Source of the DNA: Eupeodes corollae
Taxonomy: Eukaryota; Arthropoda; Insecta; Diptera; Syrphidae
Length of the DNA stretch: 64,000 nucleotides
Reading direction: 5' to 3'
Assembly: GCF_945859685.1 (NCBI RefSeq)
Contig: NC_079147.1
Span: forward strand, 13,433,289-13,497,288
Under the pieces are notes generated by a model. The model was not told where the DNA came from and searched no databases. It saw nothing but the letters and a program-made list of their open reading frames with translations. A program made the position numbers and the translations under genes. Of the stretch, positions 41,468 to 53,039 are shown in pieces. How positions within the stretch are numbered: position 1 is the stretch's first letter; each line of letters begins with the position of its first letter.

Positions 41468-43649
41468 TATCTAAAATGTTTATCCATCGACTTCATAAGC
41501 TCAAGGTTGGTCTTTTCGTTTGCTTTTGGTTGGTTAATTAATTTGTTGTATCATTTTCCCCTCACAAAACTCAACACACACATCATCCACCACTCAAATT
41601 ATTGTCCAAAATTCATTTCGACAAAGAAAGGATTGGAACACTAAAAAGAATAAAACAAAATTGCAATAAATATTTTAAAATGCATTTAAAGAAGGTTCCT
41701 ACTCGTATGTATTTGTGTGTGGGGGGAAATATTGCAACTACACAATAAACCAGGTCAACTTGTTGTTGTTTTTTTAGTTGGTTTGGTTTCTTAGCTTTTA
41801 CTCCTTCTTGAGATGGTGTTGCTTGACTTTTTGTTGTGTTAAAGAATGTCATCATTTAGGTATACGCTATATACTCGTAATATACAAATGTAGGGAACCA
41901 TCTAACTCTTGGAAAAAGAACATGAAATCATGAAAGGTGTTGGGTAAGTCACGATGATCCCCGAAGAAGTGGAACAGGATTTACGGTTCTTTGGGAATTT
42001 GGCAAACAAAACATGTTTAAAATAAAAAAAAGAAAAGAAAAATGTATTTATGTAGGTTTAAGAGTTTAACGATTTGGAAAGAACAGAAAGTAATTTATTA
42101 AACTGTCTGTTGATCCGCTGCTGGTTCAACCGCTTGGTTAGCCGTTTGGTGTTAGTCGCTCGGTGGAAAGTGGGATTTTAACAATGTGATTTCAGGTAAA
42201 GATGAAGACATTTTTCAGCCAGCTGGAGAATATTTTATGGTATTTATTTATCCTAACCCCCCCCCCTCCTCTTTCAATAAACAGCTTTCTTTGTTTTAAG
42301 TTTGAATGTTAATATTTGAACAACATTTTTGTTTAATGTGGGTTTTAGACTTATTGAGGTGAAAATTTGCCACACTATGAGTACCATAGTAGATATCTGC
42401 TTTGTAAGAGCGTTAATCACTTAGGTTTTTTCTCCAACAGTTCCAGCTTTAAAAATATTGTCACTTAAAAAGACTACAAATCATTGATGAAAAATAAGAC
42501 AAACTATTAAAATGCAGCTTTACGGATTCAAAAGACTGAAAAAGACATTATCTGTTTTTATAACAAAAACGCAAAGTAGAGAAAAACAAGGAGGCTGCGA
42601 GAGTGCATTCGTCGTCGTAAAGCTTTTGCCTTTTTTTGTGAATGATGTTTTCAGTTTCATAAACGAATAAAGTTCCCAATCTTTCTCTTATGCCGTTGGG
42701 ATTCATTTTCATTTTTTTGGGGGACGCAGCGTTCGTAGCTATTTTTAAAAAACCTAACAGAAGAGAAATATTAAAATAGACACAGAACACGAGAGACAGT
42801 ATAGAGTAGAATAAAGTAGTAGCAGAAGCACCAAATAAAACAACAAGAACAAAAACAACAAATTAAAAAATACAAAAAGCCTTTTGTGACAATCGAAATG
42901 AAAACAACATAAAATGAGGCCAATCTGCTATTAATATTAATTACAACACACAAAACAAAACACATACAGTTGTGTTCAAAGTTGCAATAAAATTCCATTT
43001 TTTTAAAAAAGAATAAAAAGAAAGAAAGTAGAAACATTAAACAAAGCTGATAATCAGACAAAAATAAAAACAAAACAAAATAAAGAAAGACTCAAGAAGA
43101 GCTAATAGCTTCAAGTGTATGTAAGAACTTCCTAGGAATGCAATGAAAGGATTTTTTTTCAAGCTTTTTTTTGTAAAAAAAAAACAGGTAGGTGGGGGGG
43201 TGTTGGGTTTGTTGTAAATGGGAAACGTAAGAAGCTTATTAAGTCTGGAGTTGAGATATAGAACTATCCTCTTCTATATGATAAAACTATTTCACCTAGT
43301 TCTGATTTTCACTTCTGTATCTTCTGTTTGTTGACGAAGAGATTAATACTTAACTATTGTCGTAACTGAAGCGCAATGAATCTATTGAGACGTCTTACGG
43401 TGAAGGTAACAATATTCGTCTCAGGCGGATCGCCCATTAAAAGATTTCAAGTTAAATAATGCACCTAAGTGTGTTTCTAACTTAGGATGATACATTTAAT
43501 CTGTAATATTTAAGAAACAAGCATTTTTTTAAAGTGATAATGAACTTAATAGGAACTTTAGAAACCGAAATGTAGCCACTATGTCAGAAAGTCAAGTAAA
43601 CATCTTAGCCACTTTTAAGCTTGAAAATTTTTGTTTGCCTGGTAAAAAT
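41468..43649. other. AT-rich sequence, nothing recognised
   Basis: About 2.2 kb. Poly-A/C runs (42257 ccccccccc, 43193 ggtggggggg), many aaaacaaaa words at 42830-43090. ORFs such as 42771-43073 are composition artefacts. Confidence 0.5.
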
Positions 43650-44027
43650 CCTCGTTTTAAACCCTCCCAGTGGGTGCCGGGCGATAATGATCACCACAGT
43701 TGTCTTGCACGTCAAGAGTCAAGATGGAGATCAGCTAAGGTCAGGTTGAATTGCTGAAGTTTCCTACTCCTTAATAGTAGCAAGCTTTAGCAATGCAATT
43801 TGACCATAGATACATGGTCCCTAATTTCAGTGGTGGTGTGACAGTCTTATATTATCCGTTCCGAAGAATGAAAGGCTGGGGGGCAAACCAGTCGCAAACG
43901 AGCTCATTCGGTTGCCTTGGCAGGGTCCGTCTTATCTTCTGCCTTACCCCGGTATATCGGCTCTGCTGGGGCTGACCTCTTTTTTCCAACCTACTCGTGG
44001 GATCTAAATACAATAAACTTAAACAAA

Positions 44028-45032
44028 ATGGACGAAATAGACAAGACGAACCTAGAACCCTCCACAAACTTGGAGGATGAACTCTTGGCCTCCAGCCATC
44101 AGACTTTGAAGGGGAGCTCATTTAGCGCTGGTAGTTCCAGCACTTGTGAGCAACCCAAAACCACAGAAAGTTTAGGCAGTGCTGTCCATAGCACGTCCAA
44201 GATAAAATAAAGTACCAGAAGGTTATTGATGAATACAACAATCTTCTGACCAGCCGAAAAAAGGCCGTTAAGCAAAACAGATCTCAGGTAGAGATTTGCA
44301 CGTCTCAGAAAAAGATCAAGCTTGACGACCGGACAAAGCCAGTGAAAGCACCATCTTCTGGAGCAGCGTAACTGCGTACTCTTAGTGAGGTTGTCAGGGA
44401 TGACCTCCACGTAGCAGTTGTGGATGAGCTCTCCACAAACAGCAAAGGTCTGCTGAACGTGTGGAACTCTATCGAGGGCAAGCTCTCTGAGATGGTGTTT
44501 TCATACACTATAACAAACAGTGAGGGCCCCTACCCTAGTTTTGACTCTGGCGAGATGGTCAGGGGGCATAGGTTAATTAAGTGTGCGGACAGGTTTTCTA
44601 GTGATTTCCTTAGTGAAAGCATTGCTAAGGTTAGCAATGACTGGGAGGGCTTGAAGCTCAAGCTTATCCCAGCTAAGGACATAACTAGACAACCGAATGC
44701 TCGCATTTGGACTGATCCGCGGTCTTAAGAGGCAAAATCCACTGGTCCCCATGCACGATTGGGCTTTAGTTAAAGCAGAAGAACCGAAGAAGGCCAGTGC
44801 CTCTTACCTTCTGAGGATTAGCGAGGAGAGTCTAGGGGCTCTCAAAAAGGCCGAATACAAACTCAGTTTTGGCATAAGGAATGCCAAAATTAAAATTCTG
44901 CAGAGTCAGGGAACAGACACCGACAAAGCTGATGACAACGTCGAGGTTGACGATGTTATAAGAGGAGTCAATATCCCCAGCGAGTTGCCGGCCCCAGCTC
45001 TGCAGCTAAAAATAATTAAAAATACGCGCTGA
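44028..45032 (+). pseudogene. LINE ORF1 with DUF4780 domain
   Basis: The ATG at 44028 follows aaacaaa, a good fly start context. The first frame is acidic and Ser/Thr-rich (MDEIDKTNLEPSTNLEDELL) and stops at 44208. Subsequent frames give a basic segment (YQKVIDEYNNLLTSRKKAVK) and VAVVDELSTNSKGLLNVWNS (domain start, 44413-44472). Then FSSDFLSESIAKVSNDWEGL, KLIPAKDITRQPNARIWTDP (44660-44720), NPLVPMHDWALVKAEEPKKA (44737-44796) and LSFGIRNAKIKIL (44860-44898) follow. These cover the domain in order. About four frame breaks. It would be the RNA-binding partner of ORF2. Confidence 0.72.
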
Positions 45033-45616
45033 AGGTCATCCAGATTAATCTAAAGCACTCTAAGTGCGCTTCAGATAATCTGTGAGTTTTCCTTAGGGAA
45101 GAAAACTTCGACATTGGCGTTATCCAAGAACCGTGGATAAACAGCCTCAAGGTGCGAGACCCCCAAGACAACCAATACGACCTCTTTTATAAAACCGCAG
45201 ATCAAGACCAAGGTAATCCCAGAACTTGTATTTTAGCTAAGAAACATTTAAAAGGTTTTTTATGTCCAAACTTTAGCACTCCCGATCTGACAGTTGTCAG
45301 ATTTGAAGACAAGAATACACAGGGTTTGCTGTTGGCCTCTTTTTACTCTGCCCATAATGCAACATCACCTCCGGAGGAAGTGTGCAAAATCATAACCAAA
45401 GCTAACATCAAAAAGGCAAACCTTCTGATCGGAGGCGACGCAAACGCTCGGCATACCCTTTGGGGAAGTTCTGTGATCAATGAACGAGGTGAGTCAATTT
45501 TTGATTTTATTATTGAAAATAATCTCACTGAATCGATAGGAGACCTTGAAGTAAAGCTTTTAGAGTCTCTTGCCCAGTTAAAAATAGCCTTAAACCCTTC
45601 CTTCTTGGTGGAATGA
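45028..45616 (+). pseudogene. LINE endonuclease, internally deleted
   Basis: LKVIQINLKHSKCASDNL (45027-45080), stop, FLREENFDIGVIQEPWINSL (QEP, metal-binding Glu), then the frame 45152-45616 with LLLASFYSAHNATSPPEEVC and LLIGGDANARHTLWGSSVIN (the GDxNA-H catalytic block, intact). After ENNLTESIGDLE the sequence jumps to the linker (KLLESLAQLKIALNPSFLVE), so the C-terminal SDH block is missing. ORF2 begins close to the end of ORF1. Confidence 0.78.
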
Positions 45617-46582
45617 AGAACTTTCTTAGGAAAATGACGAGGACAATTTTCAATATCTGCCATAAACATAAGTTTTACCAACCGTATAAAGACTCTCTTA
45701 AAATTTACAAACAAGCCCTGTCATCAGCCAAAAGACAAGGCTGGAGAGAATACTGTCAATCAATCGAAGACATAAAGGACTCCGCAAGGCTCAGCAGAGT
45801 TTTATCGAAGGAACATTGTAATCCTTCATTTCTAAAAAAGCCTGATGGAACCTGGACAGCCTCTCCTGCCGAATCTCTTGAGCTCCTGATGAAGACGTAC
45901 TTTCCGGGTTGCGAGAGTGATAACCCCGAATCCCCAATTCCGTTATAACCAGAGAAAATATTTTGTGGGCCATCAATACTTTTTCTCCATATAAATCCCC
46001 AGGCATGGATGGCATACTGCCAGTTATGCTTCAAAAGTTGCATTATGTGGCAGCTCCATGGCTGGAACAAATTTTCAAAGGATGTCTCCTTCTCAAACAT
46101 GTGCCCATGTCGTGGAGACAGGTCAAAGTAGTTTTTATCCCAAAAGTGGGTAGGCGAGGTCACGAATCCGCGAAGGATTTATGCCAATAAGCTTAACATC
46201 TTTTGTGCTTAAAACCTTGCAGCGCATTCTTGATCACCATATTAGAGAAATCCTAGTTGGACGACCTCTCGAAAGCTCTCAGCATGCTTATCTTAAGGGC
46301 AAATCTACGGAGACTGCCCTCCATGAGGTAGTGCGTACTGTAGAGCAAACAATCCATTACAAAGAATTTACTCTTGCCACCTTCCTAGATATAGAAGGTG
46401 CTTTTAACAACGTCCTTACAGAATCCATAGAAGAATCACTCGTTAAGTTCGGTGTAGAAGACTTCATTCGAGAATGGATTATTTCCATGCTCAGTGGTAG
46501 AAAGATTCGAGCCTCTCTAGCCAATACAATCGCAACAAAACACGTGAACAACAAGGTCTTGAAGCTTTGTAACAGAATTTAG
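45613..46582 (+). pseudogene. LINE reverse transcriptase, N-terminal and palm part
   Basis: 45613-45948: YKQALSSAKRQGWREYCQSI, NPSFLKKPDGTWTASPAESL. 45963-46190: SPYKSPGMDGILPVMLQKLH (fingers) and MSWRQVKVVFIPKVGRRGHE. 46181-46582: ISLTSFVLKTLQRILDHHIR, HAYLKGKSTETALHEVVRTV and FTLATFLDIEGAFNNVLTES (motif A; F-L-D-I, catalytic Asp present). It ends at SLANTIATKHVNNK, just before motif B (GTPQGG). The YADD box is absent. Frame shifts at 45948 and 46190. Confidence 0.8.
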
Positions 46583-46740
46583 AACGGCTCTGTACATCAT
46601 GATGGTAACATCCCTCATTACCTATGGGGCGATTGCATGGCATTAGACAACCAAAGTATTTAAGACCAGGATATCACAGAAAAAATACAAAGACTGTCAA
46701 GTCTATGCATCACTAGAGTTGTGATAACTTAGCTTGTCCC

Positions 46741-46959
46741 ACAATAGTAATGATATTCATAGTCAACACACTTAAGAGACCCATATTGAACTTCGCTAAG
46801 GGGGAACGGAAACGAACCTTCTAGACATTCCAAGAAATAGAATGATCAAATAATATAACTTCGAAAAAAAAATGTAAACAAAATAAAGTTCCAAGAAAGA
46901 GTGAAGTAAACCCTAAACCGATATTATTATTAAGAGGTTTCGATAACATTTGAAGGAAC
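46741..46959. other. Short unassigned spacer
   Basis: Nothing recognised between the two oppositely oriented LINE pieces. Confidence 0.4.
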
Positions 46960-47985
46960 TGGTGAACTGAAATAAAACTATCAGTACAAGCAACTTCAAG
47001 GCGGAGGTTACTGCCAATGTAATCTCGAAAGGAGAATAGAAGAATGTCTTACTCCATTGGGTTCCGGGATTAGTCCTTGCAAGATATAACGTTTTCTTTG
47101 AGCCTCTTTAATCGCCATTACTTCTGCCTGGAATACACAACATTGATTGGGAAGTCTGTATGATAGACTGAGATTCAGTTGTTCCAAAAAGATACCACTT
47201 CCAACTCCGTGATCGGTCTTTGAACCGTCTGTATAGAAGTGTACCACATCGTCTTCCAGGGGTCTCTCTTCTTCCCAGGAGGATCTGGAAGGGATGGACA
47301 CATGGAAGCTTTAACCTATTATCATTTTTGGGGTGGTATAGTCTAAGCGATCTGGGATAGATCTGAAACTGTCTAGAATAGTAGTATGTCCAGTATTGTT
47401 ACTGTTCCATTGAGAGGTGGCTCTAAGTCTCACACATGAGTTGGCTGCCACCATTTTGGAGAAGATGTCGAGAGGTGTTAGGTTTAAAAGCACTTCCAGT
47501 GCTGCGGTTGGTGTTGAGCGAAGTGCTCCTGTGATGCACATACCTGCTGACCGCTGGACTTTGATGAGCTTATTTAGATTTACCATCTTGTCCAGTGCGG
47601 TCCACCATACGACAGCTCCATAAATGAGTATCGGTCTGATTACCGAAGTGTATAGCCAGTGGGTAATTTTTGGGGAGAAGCCCCATTTTGATTCTATGGC
47701 CTTTTTAAAAAGCGCTACATTAGCCTTTTTACTCTTTCATCAATATTTGCCTTCCAATTTAGTTGTTTGTCTAAAATGAGGCCTTAATATTTAGCTTGGT
47801 CGGAAAAGCTTAATGGTATTCCTTTAATCTTGGTTGGGCTAATCTGAGAAATTTTATATCTTCTCGAAAAGAGTATTAATTCTTTTTTATGTGGATTGAC
47901 GTCCAAGCCACATTGCTTAGCCCATTTTGTTAGCCTGTTTAAGGCATTTTTTTTAGGAGTTCCGAGAGAACTTGGGATGCTTTCC
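46960..47985 (-). pseudogene. RNase-H-type LINE, RT thumb and RNase H, minus strand
   Basis: Minus-strand order: LDVNPHKKELILFSRRYKIS (47880-47940), LILDKQLNWKANIDERVKR (47725-47790), AIESKWGFSPKITHWLYTSV (47645-47705), IRPILIYGAVVWWTALDKMV (47585-47645), KVQRSAGMCITGALRSTPTA (47311-47586) and the RNase H start DVVHFYTDGSKTDHGVGSGI with CCVFQAEVMAIKEA (47008-47301). The RNase H domain would degrade the RNA template during integration. It is cut off after the second catalytic block. The element's start and end are missing. Confidence 0.8.
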
Positions 47986-48620
47986 AGATACGGATATTAA
48001 CAAAACTCCAAAAGAAGACTGCAAGATAATTTGCGCCCCAAAAAAAAAGATCCATACAAGTCGTCAAGGCAAATAATTAAAAAAAACTACAGCTTCCAAT
48101 AACTTCCAGAACTGTTCGCAGAAGACTTGTTGAAGCTAACTTACTCAGAAAGATCGCAAGAATGACGCCCTTTCTAAGGAAAACAAAATATAACAACGCG
48201 GTTTAAATTCGCCCACAATCATTTTGATTGGAGTGGGCCAGAAGGAGGCAAAAAGTGAAGACAAACCGTTAGAAGGCTTAATTTGAACGAACTGAATCCC
48301 AAATACATCCAGAAAACGGTCAAGAATTGTGGTGGCAGTATCATACTTTGAGGTTAATTTTCTTGGTAAGGCCTTGGACCAATACATTTGATTGAGGTTA
48401 AAATGGGTCAAAATATGAAGGTGAACATCATGAAGGATACGATGCTTCCTTATGTGGACGAGAAACTACCTCTCAAATGTGTTCTACAGCAGGACAATGA
48501 CCCTTAGAACACATTCAAATCTGCTCAAAAGTATTTTAAGGTCCAAAAAATCAGCGTATTGTGGGGGCCATCCAAACTGCCTGACTTAAATAGTTATAGA
48601 GGATTGTTCAACAGGAGTGG
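47986..48620 (+). pseudogene. Tc1-type transposase relic
   Basis: Frames give RRLQDNLRPKKRSIQVV, SRTVRRRLVEANLLRKIARM (HTH, 48100-48160), VKNCGGSIILG-like codons (48315-48350), GPIHLIEVKMGQNMKVNIMK (48375-48433) and DTMLPYVDEKLPLKCVLQQD (48437-48500). QQDND carries the second catalytic Asp. The LNSYRGL codons near 48588 replace the usual LNPIENLWG, so the catalytic Glu is lost. No terminal repeats identified. Confidence 0.65.
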
Positions 48621-50220
48621 TACAATATTTTAATTGACAGAGGCCGCCGATTAGATCCCGCACCAAACAGTCAATCTTTTTGGGTGTATTTGGGTAAATT
48701 ACCCCAAATACTTGAGTTTCTCAAAGGACAGAATTGAGTGGGAGTATTGAAGAATTAACATTCTCATCCAGTCTTTTTTGGGTAACAATAGAAGGACGTA
48801 ATTTTTTCGACAACAGTTTTGTATGAAGATTGATCGGAAGCCTAAGACGAGGTCGGACCTCGGTTTCCCAGAAAAAATGAAAACCTCTTCTTATGTCTAC
48901 CCAATAAAATTCATCTCGTCATAGAAAACGTTATACCATTACGAATATTCTCTGTTAGTAAGGAGGCTTCATATGATTTTTGAAGAAGCTGCACAAATGA
49001 AAAAGAGAAGAAGACAGTTCCTGACCTTTCGCAACGACGAAGACTCTATTATTAAAAAATGTTCTATAACGATTCTGGTTTCCAAAAAAAATACCAAACG
49101 CTTTTACAAAGGTTTAAATGGTAGTATGATTAGGAAAGAGCCTTAAATCCTATGGTATCAGACAGGGCTAACTACTGGTCCATGTGTACTGGCTTCCCAG
49201 CCAGAAGCCACTAGTTTAACCCAGTTTTTATCCCTAAATGTATCGGCTTTTTATTCTCAATGTTTTAACTTATGAAAATATATGCAATGTATCACGAAAC
49301 CTAGTTCAAGATCCTCTGTTTCGGATGATACAAAAACAAAGACCGTTTATCAGACAAAAAGAATGTTGGTATCAAATGTCATCCAAAACCATTATATTCC
49401 TTCGATTCTCACTCTTGTTGATTCGATTTATGCAAAAAAAGATATTAATGTTGTATTACAAAACCCACGGCCATTATACTTATGCCCGTTGTTTTCCAAA
49501 AAAAAAAGTACAATGAAATTTATTACAAAGCGATTTCTTATCGTGTAGGTGATATAATTTATCAGTAACTTGTTCTGTGACTATCTTGACGTAGCCTTGA
49601 GCTGCAGTCATATGACCTGTTCAGTGTTCAAGTAAGTTCATAAATACGGATTCAATATACTCTACAAAGAAAGGTAATTGAACTTGTCTTCAAAGAAAAA
49701 ACACAATTACATGAAACGATTATTTTTTTGTATTGTTATTGAACAATTTAACATAATTATACACACATAATAATGTACAAAGGTGTGTGTAGGTATTTTT
49801 GGTAATGGATCTCAATCTCATTTTGATCGATTTCATTTTAATTATTTCATCAAGCTTATTTCTCAAAAGCCTTTGGAATTTAAATATTTAATAAGCAGAT
49901 ATTAACTTTTTTAGGTATGTTTATTATCTTAAAGAACAATCGTGACATGACTCTTAAAAAGCTTGGCGAAAGTCTAAATTGATAAAGATGTGATATGATT
50001 TTAACGGGTTCATTTAATCACCTTCGCACGTTTCTAGGAGTCTGTCTATTGCCAGAAAAATACCAACATTGTTTAATTTCATATACTTATGGAGTTATAA
50101 AAGATAGGTAAATATTTTCTTTAACTTAGATGAATTTACATTACGATTGCATAAGAAATATTAAGTTCTTTTTGATTCTTCATGTTGAAAACGACAGTAA
50201 TCGAAAATGTAGTTTTTATA
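48621..50220. other. Mostly unassigned sequence
   Basis: Possible decayed LINE linker near 48960-49140 (EEAAQMKKRRRQF, KRFYKGLNGS), too weak to name. Tandem gggtgtatttgggtaaatta words near 48680. Otherwise AT-rich and without features. Confidence 0.4.
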
Positions 50221-50599
50221 TCTATATATATATAAAAATGAATTGCTGTTCGTTAGTTTCACTAAAACTCGAGAATGGCTGAACGGATTTATCTTATCTT
50301 GGTCTTGAAATATTCGTGGAGGTCTAGCGAAGGTTTAAAAGTCGAGAAAAAATCGAATAGTTTCCTGGGAAACCCTAAAAACAGCCCTTTCCCATACAAA
50401 CATTTTCTAGAGTCAATTTGAACTTTATTGGTATTCAATAAAGTTCATATTAAATTATAAACTCTCACTGTTGGCTAAACAATGTAGGTGTGTTCCTAAC
50501 GTCAAAGATTCAATTTGCAATTTATTACCGATGCATAAAGTTCAAATTGTATCATGTCTATGAAAATAGTCTTCGCGTGCGCTTTGGGGGACATTATGT

Positions 50600-50925
50600 T
50601 TCCTTGATGCTCCCGGAGGAACCGGAAAAACGTTTTTAATTTAATTGCATTTGGAGAGGATCAGGATGGTGCTCTAGCGCTGGCTTCATCTGGAATAGCT
50701 GTGACTCTGCTAGAAGGACGAACTGCGCATTCTGCCTTAAAATTACCATTAAACATGCAAATCACCGAAACACCAATTTGAAACATCGCCAAAAATAGCC
50801 CAATGGCCAAGATTCTACAGGCATGCAAATTAATTGTTTGGGATGAATGCACAATGGATCATAAGAGGTCACTGGAGGCGCTAGACAGAACATTGAAAGA
50901 TCTTCAAACCAAAATATAAAGATAT
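50600..50925 (+). pseudogene. Helitron helicase, Walker A to Walker B
   Basis: FLDAPGGTGKTFL (50600-50638) is an intact Walker A motif. After a stop the frame gives DGALALASSGIAVTLLEGRT, then ALKLPLNMQITETPI, a stop, and KILQACKLIVWDECTMDHKR, with the DE of the Walker B motif. SLEALDRTLKDL ends the segment at about 50909. This is a PIF1-type helicase as found in RepHel proteins. Two in-frame stops. Confidence 0.8.
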
Positions 50926-51001
50926 CGAGAATCTCAATGCAACTATTCAGAAATTTCTTCCATTACAGTTGGTTTCCTTCAAATCAGTTGACACCGTTAT
51001 G

Positions 51002-51965
51002 AACCAGGATGACGTAGTCAACTATCCCACGGAGTTTTAAAATTCACTTGAAGTGCCTGGATTACCACTTCACAATTTGGAGTTAAAAGTAGGATCAGTT
51101 GTCATCATGCTGCTTAACATTAATCAACTATATCAACTATACAATGGAACAAGACTGGCTGTGAGAAAGCTGATGAATAACGTCATTGAGGGAACAATCA
51201 TAAAAGGAAAATACAAAGGAGAGGATGTCTTGATCCCGCGAATACCGATAGGTTAGGTTAGGTTATAGTGTCTGTCCAAGATGGAAACGGACACACTTAG
51301 GCCAGTTTAATGGTCCATTGTGATACCACATGAATCTTGAGGCTTCCTCCTAAGCTCAATGGAATTAGCTTGAGTCCCTTACGAAACGTGAGAGGCTGAT
51401 TATACCTATATACATATATATATGATTTAGATCATTTAGATCGTTAAAGAAGAATTCTCCTAAGTAATTCTTGCGTTTTCGAGCTAGAGCAGGTCATGTG
51501 CAGAGAAGATGAAGAACCGTTTCTTCATCTTCCTCGTGCATACAGCTTCTACAAAAGTCATTTGAGAATACGCCTAGTCTCGTGGCGTGCTTTCATATTA
51601 GACAGTGTCCGGTTATGACACCTATTATCGAGCTTATATGCGATCTGCTTAGAGAGAGCAAACACCTTGAACGTTTTAAATCCAGTCTTGGCCAGATGTT
51701 TTTTGTGCCTCGACACGTGGTGATGTTGTTCCACCTGGTGCCTGCCCTCCTCACAGCGTTTTGGATTAGCCCCAGTTTAGAAGTCGGGATTGGTATGCCA
51801 GTACTTGCCAAACGTGGTAGCATGGGCTGTACTGTAGCGTTCCTGGCGAATACCGATGATTCAAACGGATTTACCATTCGATTTCAAACGCTTACAATTT
51901 CCAGTACGTCTGGCCTTTGCGATGACAATAAATAAATCAAAAGGACAGACTTTTGAAGTTTGGCA
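51002..51965 (+). pseudogene. Helitron helicase C-terminus, split by a LINE insertion
   Basis: First half (to 51249): NSLEVPGLPLHNLELKVGSV, then VIMLLNINQLYQLYNGTRLA and MNNVIEGTIIKGKYKGEDVL ending IPRIP. Second half (from 51846): RIPMIQTDLPFDFKRLQFPV, RLAFAMTINKSKGQTFEVW. Removing 51250-51845 and one copy of the 12-bp duplication joins the two halves at R-I-P-M in the same order. The MTINKSKGQ motif is helicase motif VI-like in this family. Confidence 0.82.
51238..51857 (-). mobile_element. LINE 3' end inserted in the Helitron, 12-bp target duplication
   Basis: The insertion 51250-51845 is flanked by gcgaataccgat (51238-51249 and 51846-51857). On the minus strand it is the last part of an RNase-H-type LINE: PMLPRLASTGIPIPTSKLGL, NITTCRGTKNIWPRLDLKRS, LLSLSRSHISSIIGVITGHC and FCRSC (51540-51877 frames). 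It is followed by the 3' untranslated region and a (CCTAA)3 tail (plus strand aggttaggttaggtta from 51250). Its 3' end matches 24895-25003. The 5' end is truncated, as is usual for LINE insertions. Confidence 0.88.
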
Positions 51966-52303
51966 TGGACAATTATACCGTCTTCTTTGTTTATTTACAC
52001 ACCACAAAACAAAACAAAAAATATAGTTTATGAGAAAGCTTGAAATTAATTAACAAACTGCATCATAATAGTGTGTGTCTTTTAATAAAAATTTAAACCT
52101 TATAAATAGCCAGCATTTCAGGAAAACTCTGTTTTTTTAAGTAAGCAACATGATGTGTCGAAACTAATAATAAAACTTCATGCCTCATTAAAAAATGTTT
52201 TTTTATTCAATACGTTTAGTTTGTTTTGAAATTAATTTATACAAGAGTTTAGGTCTTTTATTAATCGATTGAGGCAGGGAGCGAAGTCTGCCGGGTCAGC
52301 TAG

Positions 52304-53039
52304 TCAATTTATATTTATATATCAAATTTAATTGATCTTGTGAGTGAGGACAGTTTTTATCTGTTTAAGTCTAAATAGGAACAACAGGTCTCCTCTCCGG
52401 TTCTTGCATTTTGAATAGGCACCTGAGAGCGAGAGAGAGAGAGAGATGTCAAAAAACGATTAAGAGGAGGAATACAACTTTCTATTTCAATTCTATTGAA
52501 AGTCTATTCAGTTCTGTAGAAGAATTTGAGAATCGTACTTCGAATTAGGAACGAATAACAGCTTCGGCGCTGATAGAAAATAGCCATAAAGTTAACAGCG
52601 GATCTATTACTATAAAATCCAAACGTCGATTCAAAATTTGTTGGTCACCAAGATATTTTTTTAGCTGAAAGTTGATCAGGGTTTAAATGACCTAGATATT
52701 AGAGACATAAGTACAATTGATTTGATAGGCTTGCCGTATTTTGAATATTAAGCTTTTAAACATATCGCTTTCTTTAACTCTCCAAAAAGCATAGTGAATA
52801 GTTACGCCTCTCCTGAAGAAGTACATCCGTTAATGACAGACCAAGAAGCCACAAGCATAACTTTCAATTATTTAGTGTTCTTGCTTTTATTTAACCCTTT
52901 GGCCAGTTCAAAATAATCGCAGACATTTAAATATCTTTTCAAATAGAGGAAGCCTAAAAAATGTCAACGCGAAGAAGTGTTTGCCTAAGAGTTTATTTCT
53001 AGTGTGACAAAGTGCTGGTGCATGATTTACCGGGATTTA
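52304..53039. other. Unassigned, with a short (AG)n run
   Basis: gagcgagagagagagagagagatg at 52427-52447 is a short dinucleotide repeat. Nothing else recognised. Confidence 0.5.

Larger units (their letters stand above)
43650..46740 (+). mobile_element. DUF4780/endonuclease/RT LINE
   Basis: Order: leader (43650-44027), ORF1 with DUF4780 (44028-45030), ORF2 endonuclease (45028-45560), pre-RT linker (45613-45948) and RT fingers/palm (45960-46580). A short thumb-like piece (TALYIMMVTSLITYGAIAWH, 46587-46650) follows. RNase H and the 3' end are missing. The closest relatives in the window are 16292-18030 and 53040-53760 (both minus). It has the layout of a two-ORF, RNase-H-type LINE; the exact clade (LOA, R1 or I) was not determined. 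Confidence 0.75.
50221..52303 (+). mobile_element. Helitron with intact termini
   Basis: 5' end tctatatatatataaaaatg (first base 50221, preceded by A). 3' end gccgggtcagctag, last base 52303, followed by T. This is the A|TC...CTAG|T arrangement of Helitrons, with no target duplication. The interior contains helicase-domain remnants at 50590-50925, 51002-51249 and 51846-51965. A LINE tail is inserted at 51250-51845. The Rep (HUH) domain is absent, so this was a nonautonomous or deleted copy. Confidence 0.88.

Noticed and set aside
42771..43073. 100-codon minus-strand ORF with hydrophobic stretches
   Set aside because: It is the complement of an A/C-rich stretch of aaaacaaaa words. The predicted hydrophobicity follows from Phe/Leu/Cys codons of TTT/TGT-rich sequence.
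43650..47985. One LINE broken by inversion (plus-strand 5' half, minus-strand 3' half)
   Set aside because: Both halves contain a version of the Y-G-A-x-x-W thumb block (ITYGAIAWH at 46610-46650, LIYGAVVWW near 47600) with different sequence, so they overlap and belong to different copies. A twin-priming order would also place the 5' part on the other side.
51250..51266. aggttaggttaggtta read as an internal telomere repeat
   Set aside because: It is the reversed 3' tail of a LINE insertion with a 12-bp target duplication, and the same tail ends the copy at 24985-25003.
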